Source: Symbiodinium natans
Lineage: Eukaryota > Sar > Dinophyceae > Suessiales > Symbiodiniaceae
Reading direction: 5' to 3'
Length of the DNA stretch: 27,500 nt
Assembly (NCBI GenBank): GCA_905221605.1
Contig: CAJNDS010000187.1
Span: 125,001-152,500 of the forward strand
Positions 1 through 8,955 of the stretch are shown here, piece after piece (position 1 is the first letter of the stretch; each line of letters starts with the position of its first letter). Under the pieces are notes generated by a model. The model saw only the letters and a program-made list of their open reading frames with translations. It made no database searches and was not told the origin of the DNA. A program made the position numbers and the translations under genes.

Positions 1-183
1 CGGCCCCTGCCGCCCCGGCAGCAAGTTGGAGAGGTCCCCTCTTCGGGTTGAGGGTTTAGGGTTTGGGGTTTAGGGTTTAGGGTTTGGGGTTTGGGGTTTA
101 GGGTTTAGGGTCCCCCCAAAAAAAGTGCAGAGAAAGCAGGGTTAGGGTTTGGGGTTTAGGGCTCAGGGTTGAGGGGAATCTTC

Positions 184-234
184 GGGGTCCGGAGTTGATC
201 TTCGTTCATACTGGGGCGCCCGGTATGGTTTAAG
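184..234 (+). CDS. Possible exon ending at a GTAAAC donor
   Basis: The frame reads GVDLRSYWGARYGL and ends TTTAAG|GTAAAC. Another frame (LRGPELIFVHTGAPGMV) is also open. The window's first 50 bases (RPLPPRQQVGEVPSSG) may be an earlier partial exon. Weak. Confidence 0.18.
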
Positions 235-371
235 GTAAACCCTTAAACCCCCCCAAACCCTAAACCCTAAACCCTAAACCCTAAACCCTAAACCCTAAAC
301 CCTAAACCCTAAACCCCAAACCCCAAACCCCAAACCCCAAACCCCAAACCCTATTCCTTGAGACCGGGCCT

Positions 372-430
372 AGGTGTTTGGGGTTTGGGGTGTTGTGGGT
401 CGAGGAGTGCATCATCTTCGGGGCGGAGAA
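372..430 (+). CDS. Possible exon
   Basis: FGVLWVEECIIFGAEK ends at GAGAAG|GTGCTTAGG, a GT donor that leads straight into heptamers. The first codons are repeat-derived. Weak. Confidence 0.2.
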
Positions 431-719
431 GGTGCTTAGGGTCTAGGGATTGTGGTTTAGGGTTTAGGGTTTAGGGTTCAGGGTTTAGGGTTTAGGGTTT
501 AGGGTTTAAGGTTTTGGGTTTAGGGGACTTCGGGGTTACGGGTCTAGCGTTTTAGGGTTAAGGGTTCAGGCCTTCAGGGTGTTCTGGCAGTTCGGGTTTA
601 AGGGGTTTAGGGGGGTTAAGGTTTCGGCGGTTCGGGGGCTTCGGGATTAGGGCGTTCAGTCTGGGGTGTTTAGGGTTCAGGGTCCAGGGCTTAGAGGTTT
701 AGGGTTTTGTTTGGCTGGT

Positions 720-915
720 TTTACTTGGCGCTCTTGCCTTTACAGCACCTCAGATCGCTTTGCCATGCGCGATGAAGGTGGTGGAGTGACAGCGTGAGGC
801 TGAGATGTCCTGTGGCGATCTAGATTCGAGCTGAGCCCATCGCATCCGGAATTCGAAACAGGCCTCGGCGCCTTCTGGCGCATGAACTCATCACCGAGGA
901 TGGTCCAATGAGTTA
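720..915 (+). other. Non-repeat island with possible exons
   Basis: The acceptor-like GCTCTTGCCTTTACAG| at about 744 precedes TSDRFAMRDEGGGVTA. Further on, LWRSRFELSPSHPEFETGLG then AFWRMNSSPRMVQ is open to about 910. No confident model. Confidence 0.2.
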
Positions 916-960
916 CTCGGACCCTAAACCCTCAACCCTAAACCCTAAGCCCTAAACACA

Positions 961-1080
961 AAATCCTCTGATAGCAAACTGACTGCAGCAAATCTAGGAG
1001 TGCGAATGCTTCTTCATTTCGAGTTTTCTCCCCAGTCTCGCAAAGTGGGGCCTAGGCTGTTTGGGCGTCTACGGGTCTAA
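961..1080 (+). CDS. Possible exon
   Basis: The open frame DSKLTAANLGVRMLLHFEFS then PQSRKVGPRLFGRLRV stops at 1078. It is heptamer-free and has a natural mixed composition. No acceptor was fixed. Unrecognised. Confidence 0.32.
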   Translation, partial: KSSDSKLTAANLGVRMLLHFEFSPQSRKVGPRLFGRLRV

Positions 1081-1161
1081 GAGTCTAGGTTGTTCGGGGT
1101 TTGGGGTTTGGGGTTTAGGGTTTAGGGTTTGGGGTTTAGTTTTCAGAAACTCAGAGTGTAA

Positions 1162-1248
1162 ATGATGTTTTCTTGGAATGACAGAGTTTCGGGGGAGCTT
1201 CTTCTCTTTTCGGCGGTTTTGGCTGAAAACCCTAAACCTGAACCTTAA
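1162..1248 (+). CDS. Possible short coding segment
   Basis: ATG-led frame MMFSWNDRVSGELLLFSAVL then AEN, after which CCCTAAA-derived codons run to a stop. Short. Confidence 0.22.
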   Translation: MMFSWNDRVSGELLLFSAVLAENPKPEP

Positions 1249-2111
1249 ACCCTACACCCTCATTCCTAAACCCTCTGAGCCCTGCACGCTAGAAACCCTC
1301 AAGACCCTAAACCCCAAAACCCGACGAAACAGGCCTTAGCCCTATATAAACTCTAAACCCCAAACCCCAAACCCTAAACCCCAAACCCCAAATCCTAAAC
1401 TCCAAACCCCAAACCCTAAACTCCAAACCCCAAACCCTAGACCCCAAACCCTAAACCCCAAACCCTAAACCCCAAACCCTAGACCCCAAACCCTAAACCG
1501 CAAACCCTAAACCCCAAATCCTAAGCCCAAAACCCTAAGCCCAAAACCCCAAACCTCAAACCCTAAACCCGACGAGCCCTGAGAACCCAACCAGCCCCTA
1601 AACCCTAAGCCCTAAGCCCTGAGCCCTAAGCCCTGAGCCCTAAGCCCTAAGCCCTAAGCCCTAAGCCCTGAGCCCTGAGCCCTGAGCCTTGAACCCGAAA
1701 CCCTAAACCCTAAACCCTAAACCTCCAGCCCTCAGGTTGCCCCGGCTTCGTGTTCTGGTGCATGGGCCGGGCCCCTCAGGTTTGGGGTGATTGAGGTTTG
1801 GTGTTTAGGGTTTAGGGATTAGGGTTTAGGGTTGAAGGTTCAGGGTTTAGGCTTTAGGGGTTCGGGGCTTAGTTTTTTTTCTCTCTGTCAATCTCTCCGC
1901 CTCGCTCTCTCTCTCTCTCTCTTTCTGTATCGCTTCTTTTTCATGTGGATTTAGGGTTTAGGGTTCAGGCAGCTTATCAAGCCTTTGACAAATGCCCACC
2001 CGCCCAAAGAATCCCGTAACCTCAAGAAAATAATTTAGGTCACTCAATCCATAAGCCCTGTGGGGACACACAACAATCCTTCATGATAGGAAGACACTAT
2101 TTACTTATCTC

Positions 2112-2540
2112 CTAAAACCCTTGGAGCCAAATGCTTGGGCCGTGAACGTGAACCGCTTGTAGGCCCTGAACCCTAAACCCTAGGCCCTGAACTGCCATGA
2201 ACCCGAACCCTACACTACACCCTGAACACCAAACCCTGGCCCTGCACCCTGAACGCCAATTAGGGCCCTGCACTTTAGGGCCTAAAGCCCGATCGGAATT
2301 TAGTAAGACATCTAATCCCGTCGGTGTGTGAGTAACCGAGTCCGAGGCACGAAGTGGCCCTCTTCCTACAGCTCCTGGAACCCTCAGCCCCGAATCACAA
2401 CAAGCCCCCTCTAAAAACACAGAAGGTCTTTTGAGCACCTGTAAACGGCCCCTTAGACTCCAAAGTCCCTACACCCTTTGCTGAAGAACAGAAATCCTGC
2501 AAGAGCAAAGTCCATCAACACAACCGTTGGCGCCTTTCAA
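2112..2540. other. Island without a convincing gene
   Basis: Degenerate CCCTGAA/CCCTAAA units mixed with unique sequence. A 108-codon minus frame (2112-2438) uses a frame fed by repeat units and looks unnatural. Nothing else is supported. Confidence 0.4.
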
Positions 2541-2583
2541 CAACCACTGAACGCACCAAAACCCTAAACCCTAAACCCCAGAA

Positions 2584-2668
2584 GCATCATATACATATCA
2601 TGTATAAGAGAATTCCAATATACATACTAATACAGATGCATTTTTATTACGAATAATCAAATTAACCC
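2584..2668. other. AT-rich islet
   Basis: About 85 bases rich in ATATACATA, TATAAG and TTTTTATTACGAATAA-type sequence, in strong contrast to the G/C-rich surroundings. It lies between two CCCTAAA arrays, with no coding sense seen. Confidence 0.7.
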
Positions 2669-3399
2669 GCCTAAACCCTAAACCCTAAACCCCAAACCCC
2701 AAACCCTAAACCCTAAACCCTAAACCCCAAAACCTAAACCCTGAACCCTGAACCCTGAACCCTGAACCCTGAACCCTGAACCCTGAACCCTAAACCCTAA
2801 ACCCCAAACCCCAAACCCTAAACCCTAAACCCTAAACTGCAAGGCTTGGCGAACCTCCCCTCACGTCTCTGCTACGAGCTCTGCTTCGGAAAGGCCGGAG
2901 CCAAACCTGACTGAGCCCATTACTTTGGGGCATTTAGGGTTTAGGGTTTAGGGTTTAGGGTTTAGGGTGACTTAAGTCTAGGGCATAGGGTTTTAAGTTG
3001 CTAGGTTCAGGGGTTGAGGTTTTGAGGTTTTTGGTCTGGGGTGGGGAGTTGGAGGCCTCAACACCCCCCAAAGCTCCAAACGCCCCAAACCTGAGGCCCC
3101 AAACCCAAAGGCCTCATGCCATATCGACCATGTCATATCATACCTTGCCACCCTCAACTTCAACCCTAAACTCAAAACACTCTAAAGCCTAAAACCCTAA
3201 ACCTTAAACCCTGCCCCCCTAAGTATAGACATATACGTACACATGTGCACCTGTGTTTGTGCATGTAGACACTCTGCTAGACACACGCTGCAGACCTTGA
3301 CGCCCGGCCCTTTATGATCCCTAAGTTGCGCAGGGTTTAGGGTTTAGGGGTTTAGGGTTTAGGGTTTAGGGTTTAGGGTTTAGGGTTTATGGCTTAGGT

Positions 3400-3740
3400 T
3401 GAGGGTTGAGGGGTTCAGGAATTTAGGGGCTTCGGGGTTTAGGAATTTAGGGTTTAGGGGTTTAGGAGTTTGGGAATTTTTGGGGTTTCGGAATTTTCTT
3501 AATTTCGAAGGGGTTAGGGGTCAGGAATTTTAGGAGTTTAGGCGTTTAGAGGTTTAGAGGTTTAGGAATTTTGAAGGAATTTTAGGGGTTTAGGGGTTGA
3601 GGAATTTAAGGGTTTAGGGGTTGAGGAATTTGAGGGTCTAGGGGTTGAGGAATTTGCAGGGGTTCAGGGGTTCAGGAATTTTAGGAACTTGGGGGGTTTG
3701 GGGCTTTAGGAGGCTTCAAGGGTTAAGGGTTCCCGCCTGC
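3400..3740 (+). repeat. Degenerate GGGGTTTAGGAATTT repeats
   Basis: About 340 bases of loosely periodic GGTTTAGG, GGTTGAGGAATTT and similar units, more diverged than other arrays and with a recurrent GAATTT insertion. No gene seen. Confidence 0.75.
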
Positions 3741-3927
3741 AGCGTCGCATGGCTTGCCGAATGCTTAGGGTTTCGAGCTTAGGGTTTGGGGTTTAGGGCT
3801 TGGGGTTTAGGGTATTAGGGTTTAGGGTTTGGGGTGCTTAGGGCCTGGGGTTTAGGGGCTCCTCCCCCCCGCATCTTGCATCTGCCAGGACTTTCGGCAG
3901 AATGCTGAGAAGAGGTTGGGCCCCGAA

Positions 3928-4050
3928 TCCCCCAACCCCCAACCCCCAACCCCCAACCCCCAACCCCCAACCCCCAACCCCCAAACCCCAAACCCCAAAC
4001 CCCAAACCCCATACCCTAAACCCCAAACCCTAAACCCTAAACCCCAAAGA
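3928..4050 (-). repeat. CCCCCAA then CCCCAAA block
   Basis: Eight or so units of CCCCCAA are followed by CCCCAAA and then CCCTAAA, a graded change of variant along one array. Open frames here give GLGVGGW repeats and are artefacts. Confidence 0.9.
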
Positions 4051-4226
4051 TTGAGCCCTTAACAGTCAGAACCCTTAAACCCCCCTCAGGCACTTCGGGT
4101 TTAGGGTTCCAGAGCTTCGGGACTTTAGCAGTGATTTCGGCTGTTTAAGGCATATTTTAGGGTTTGAAGTTTAGGGTTTAGGGTTTTGGGATTAAGGTTG
4201 AGGGTTTAGGGTTTAGGTGTTAGGAG

Positions 4227-4497
4227 GTTCTTGTGGGGTTTTGGGCTCTTTACGGTTTAATCGGGCTTGACAAGCTCAAATCAAACCTTGCGGGCGCGTT
4301 GGACTACAAGTCACAAGAGGTCATTGAGGACATTACTTTTCGGGATTTCGCAGGGACGAAGCCGTTCAAACGCGTAAAATCCGACGTTTGGCGGGTCAAG
4401 CTCGTGCAGTTTGAGCTGCTGACGAGGCAGCTTCTTGAGAAAGAGTTTCCTGAGCAACTGATGGCTGGCTCTGCCGTTGCGGGACAGGAAGACCAAG
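4227..4497 (+). CDS. Unidentified coding segment (about 90 codons)
   Basis: An open frame follows GGAG|GTT and reads VLVGFWALYGLIGLDKLKSN, later IEDITFRDFAGTKPFKR, VKSDVWRVKLVQFELLTRQ and LLEKEFPEQLMAGSAVAGQ. The mixed, non-repetitive composition with alternating hydrophobic and charged residues is convincingly protein-like, and the first 15 residues are hydrophobic. There is no clear ATG, so it is taken as an internal exon. Donor options are ACAG|GAAGACC (GA, 4488) or CCAA|GTGTTC (GT). Repeat-derived sequence begins just after. I do not recognise the family. Confidence 0.5.
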
Positions 4498-4746
4498 TGT
4501 TCAAACCCTACACCCGAAACTCTCAACCCTAAACCTTTGTGGGAGTTGGAGTTTGGATTTTGGGGTACACAAGCTCCAGCCCCAACCCACTTACTGAAGG
4601 CTCCCAAAGCCCTAAGCCCCAAAACCTTAAGTCCTAAGCCTCAAACCCCGAACCGCACCGAGAAACGCTAAGCCCGAAACCCTGAACCCTGAAGCCTGAA
4701 CCCTGAAGCCTAAACCCTAAACCCTAAACTCCAAACCCCACCCTCG

Positions 4747-4784
<38 letters not shown>
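4747..4784 (+). repeat. Poly-C tract of 38 bases
   Basis: An uninterrupted C run; its true length is probably uncertain because such homopolymers sequence poorly. Confidence 0.9.
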
Positions 4785-4792
4785 TTCAGAGG

Positions 4793-5015
4793 TAGACAAA
4801 CTTAGGCTTGGTTGAGCCGACAATTTTCTGTGGCACTTCTTACTTTGAACATGATACCCTATACCCTATACCCTATACCCTAAACCCTATACCCTAAACC
4901 CCAAACCCCAAACCCTAAACCCTATTCCCTGGTTGTTAGCCGTAAATCTCATCCCCCACTGCGCTGTCAGGTTACAGGCGGTCTTGGACATTTACGTCAC
5001 TCGCCTGCAGCCTAA
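4793..5015. other. Island with short open frames on both strands
   Basis: On the minus strand an ATG-led frame reads MSKTACNLTAQWGMRFTANN (about 4996-4930) and another reads MFKVRSATENCRLNQA (4850-4800). On the plus strand LVVSRKSHPPLRCQVTGGLG is open over 4930-5012. The strand cannot be decided by eye. CCCTATA repeats lie at 4855-4890. Confidence 0.2.
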
Positions 5016-5605
5016 AAAACACCTAAGGCTTAAGGCCTAAGGCTTAAGGTCTAAGGCCTAAGGCCTAAGGCCTTTAGGGTTGGGGGTTTAGGGGTTTAGG
5101 GTTTAGGGGTTAGGGTTTGGGGGTTTATGATTTGGGGGTTTAGGGTTTAGCGTTTCGGGGTTTAGGATTTAGGATGTAGGATCCAGGGTTTGTAGGACTC
5201 TGGGTACTTTGTTGATCTGGGAGGGTTCAGGGTTTAGGGTTTGGGGTTCAGGACCCCGAGCATAGACCCCCAAATAGTAGGATCCCCTAAACCCTAAACC
5301 CTAAACCCTAAACCCTAAACCCTAGACCCTAGACCCTAAACCCTAAACCCCAAACCCTAAACCCTAAACCCTAAACCCTAAACCCTAAACCCCAGTAAGG
5401 TACCCCTAATGTCGTAAACCTCCATATTTCTGTTTCCTGAAGCCCTAAGCCCTCGGCTTGAAACGCCAAGCGCTTAAAGCAGAAAGGTTCAGGGTTTAGG
5501 GTTTAGGGTTTGGGGTTTGGGGTTTAGGGTTTAGGATCAGGGTTTTCAAGCTGAGGCTGGAATCATTCAGACGTGGGTGGTTGGGGTCTTGCTTGCTTTC
5601 TTCAG

Positions 5606-5929
5606 GGAGGGGATTTAAGGATACTACAGGCCTATATAAATATCTACCAAGAGACTTAAACAAAGCCGAAATCTACCCCAAGATACAACCCCTAAATTGG
5701 GGCTGAGAGTTCGCCAAGCGGTTTCTTTCAGCTACACATCCCGACTTAAGGTATAGACCTCAACAAAACCTTAAAATATGCACACGCAAAACACCAGGCA
5801 CTAGGGTTGGTATCAGGGCTTTCAGGCTTTGTTTATTAAGGTTTGAGTCTGACGTACCAAAGGAGAAGCAGATCCGAATGGCCAAGAAGAAGTCGGGGAA
5901 CGAGGAGTGGATGCTTCGAACCCGGAAGC
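5606..5929 (+). CDS. Two possible exons in a repeat-free island
   Basis: After CTTGCTTTCTTCAG| (5605) the frame reads RGFKDTTGLYKYLPRDLNKA then EIYPKIQPLNWG and stops at about 5701. After ATTAAG| (5840) a second segment reads FESDVPKEKQIRMAKKKSGN then EEWMLRTRKL to about 5929. Both lie in a relatively AT-rich, heptamer-free island and could be exons of one gene, but the junction was not resolved. Unrecognised. Confidence 0.3.
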
Positions 5930-6299
5930 TTGACACCCTAAAGCCCAAACCCTAGACCCTCACCCGAAACCCTAAACCCTAAACTCTAGAAACTCAAACC
6001 CTACCATTCCACACTCCAGAAGGACCACCACAAAGACGTTCGCGTTCTCTCTAAACTAAACCTTTAGTGCCCTTTGCAGACACTGCGCCCTCATGCCCTA
6101 AACCCTAAACCCTAAATCCTAAATCCTAAACCCTAAACCCTAAACCTTCCAGGGGCCCAGGATCCTGTTTGCCCCAGGCTCTCACCTTAGGGGTTTAGGG
6201 TTCAGGGCCTGGGGTTTAAAGTTCCTTGTTCCGGGTTTGGGGTTTGGGGTGTAGGGTTCGACGTTTGGGTTTAGGATCCCCAAAATCCCAAAAACCTAA

Positions 6300-6725
<426 letters not shown>

Positions 6726-6905
6726 TGGCTCTCTGTCTCACTCACATAGGGTTTAGGGTGTAGGGTTTCGGGTTTCCGGTTAGGCATTCGGGGGGGGGGG
6801 GGTGTAGGGTTTAGGGCTTAGAAGATGATGGGGTGTGGGTTTCGGGTTGAGGGCGTCGGGTCTTGGTCATGGGGGCTGTTGTCGTTTCATCTTCGTAGTC
6901 TAGGG

Positions 6906-7003
6906 TTGGGATGTTCCGCCCTATGCTAACTTAGTAGGGATTATGATGGGGGGGTTACTACGATCCTTACTAAGGACTGTTAGTATAAGGGGGAACATCC
7001 CAA
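6906..7003. mobile_element. MITE-like inverted-repeat element, copy 1
   Basis: This 98-bp element has imperfect terminal inverted repeats. It begins TTGGGATGTTCC and ends GGAACATCCCAA; the arms continue as CCCTATGCTAAC against GTTAGTATAAGGG with internal TTAGTA/TTACTAA. It has no coding capacity and no convincing target-site duplication. A related copy is at 10901-11008, which argues for a dispersed non-autonomous element. Confidence 0.7.
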
Positions 7004-7650
7004 GTGCAGGGTACCAAATAATTAGGGCCCATCACTTGCATCAGCCCGCGCCGTTGTGCTGCGCGAGGAGGACACCGAAAGCAGCCAGGTTGGCGCACCC
7101 TCAACCCTGAACCCTGAACCCTCAACCCTAAACCCTAAACCCTCAACCCTGAACGGTAAACCCTAACAAGCCACTTCAAGGAAAAACCCCAAACCCTAAA
7201 CCTTACACCCCTAAACCCAAGACCCAAAACCCAAAACCTTAAACCCGTACCCCTAAACCCTAAACCCTCTAAACCCTAAACCCTAAACCTTAAACCCTAA
7301 AACCCTAAACCCTGAACCCCGAGCCCCAAACTAAAAACCCTGAGCCCAGGCTTCCCGAGTCTAAGGGCCCCGGGGCAGGGTGACGGCTCGTGTGTATTGG
7401 GGTTTTAGGGTTTAGGGTTTAGGGTCATGAATTGTGATGGATGGTGATCATGCACATGTTCATTAGGGTTTCGGGTTTAGGTCCTGTTGGTTGGGGTTTG
7501 GGGCTTAGGGATTAGGAGTTAGGGCTTCGGGGCTTGGAGTATAGGTAGTATCGTCACCGGGTTGTTTGGGTTTCATGCGGCATTCGGGCTGGCAGACTTG
7601 GGCCATGCAGCACTCACCTTAAGCCCTAAAACCCTAATCCCTAGACCCTA

Positions 7651-7737
7651 AACTCTAAACCCTAAAACCCTAAACCCTAAACTCTAAACCCTAAAACCCT
7701 AAACCCTAAACTCTAAACCCTAAAACCCTAAACCCTG
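7651..7737 (-). repeat. Higher-order 29-bp repeat, three copies
   Basis: The unit is AACTCTA, AACCCTA, AAACCCTA, AACCCTA (29 bases), starting at 7651, 7680 and 7709. Identical variant order in all three copies shows block duplication of already diverged heptamers. Confidence 0.88.
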
Positions 7738-8024
7738 AACCCCAGGGATTTTGCTCCTCGAGCGCCTATGACACTCAAGGGGCCACGTTCCGAAACTGCA
7801 TCATTTCGGAAGCCAAAGCCCTAAACCCTAAACCCTAAACCAAACATCCCCGGCCCAAAGCCCTAAACCCCAAAGAGGGTCTTCAGGGTTTAGGGTTCAT
7901 GGTTTAGGGTTTAGGGTTTAGGGTTTAGGGTTTTAGGATTTAGGATGAAGGGTTTAGGGTTTAGGGCTAGGGTTTAGGGTTCAGGGTTTAGGGTTTAGGG
8001 TTTAGGGTTTGGGCTTCAGGGTTT

Positions 8025-8094
8025 CGGGAAGCAGGCGGCTGTGGAGGCCAGCAGCAACCGCGAGGGCAAGCAGGCGCGGCCGTGCTTGGAGGGT
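8025..8094 (+). CDS. Possible short exon
   Basis: GKQAAVEASSNREGKQARPC then LEG, between sense arrays with TTCAG| upstream. Short, GC-rich, unrecognised. Confidence 0.2.
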
Positions 8095-8307
8095 TTCGGG
8101 TTTCGGGTTTAGGGCTTCGGATAAACCCTAAACACCCCTAAAAGCCCTAAACGCCCTAAACGCACTAAACGCCCCAAACGCCCCAAACGCCCTAAACCCT
8201 AAAACCCAGAAGCAACCCCGCCTCCCCAAACCCACATGGGGCACTCATCGCCGCCTGAGCCCGCAAATCCTTAGTGAAATAGTGTAGGGTTTAGGTTCGT
8301 TTGTTTA

Positions 8308-8372
8308 GGACCAGGAGGGAAGGCAATCAAGGAGGAAGTTTCTGAGGTTGGCTTGTGCCCAAGCCCTCTAAG
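8308..8372 (+). CDS. Possible short exon
   Basis: After TTTAG|GA it reads PGGKAIKEEVSEVGLCPSPL then S. Short, unrecognised. Confidence 0.2.
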
Positions 8373-8901
8373 TATATGGGGTCTGGGTTTGTTTTCCTAA
8401 CTCTGCGGCATCCTAAACCCCAAGCCGAAAACCCTGAACCCGAAACCCTGCCCAAAACTTGATGCACGGCTGTCGCAGCGCGATTCAACATTGTGGGACT
8501 GAAGAGATCAAACCCTAAACCCTAAACCCTAAACCCTAAACGCTAAACCCTAAACCCTAGGGTTCTTTCTGTGCTGGTTAGGGTCCGAAACCCTCAGCCC
8601 TCGACCCCAAACCCTAAGCCCTCAACCCTAGACCCCAAAACCCTGCGCCCAGTAAAAGGTGTAGGGTTTCGGATACCTCCAACCCTAACCCCTGAACCCT
8701 CAATCCGCAACCCTCAACCCTCAACCCTAAACCCTTAAACCCTACACCGTAAACCCAAAGCCAAAAACCGCCAACCCCAAACCCTGAACCCCAAACCCTA
8801 AATCCTAAACCCTAAACCCTAAACCCTAAACTCTAAACCCTAAACCCTAAACCCTAAACCCTAAACCCTAAACCGCGAGCTTTGGGATCTGTTTCACCAC
8901 G

Positions 8902-8955
8902 ATGCTCCGCGTGTGGAGGGCCTCGGGCCAGGAGCTCGCAGCCCTGTCCATGGAG
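8902..8955 (+). CDS. Ankyrin gene exon 1, ubiquitin-like start
   Basis: The ATG opens 18 codons (MLRVWRASGQELAALSME). Reading on reaches a stop at 8974 as the sequence enters CCCTAAA repeats. The best junction is ATGGAG|GACCGC joined to CCTGAG|GAGCTC at 9110/9111, a GA-AG intron of 155 bp. It restores the continuous reading LAALSME-ELSNVKAL expected for this domain. An alternative acceptor at 9095 would insert four residues. Confidence 0.8.

Noticed and set aside
1-530. True chromosome end
   Set aside because: Arrays are short, internal, interrupted by unique DNA and alternate in orientation throughout, so no terminus is indicated.
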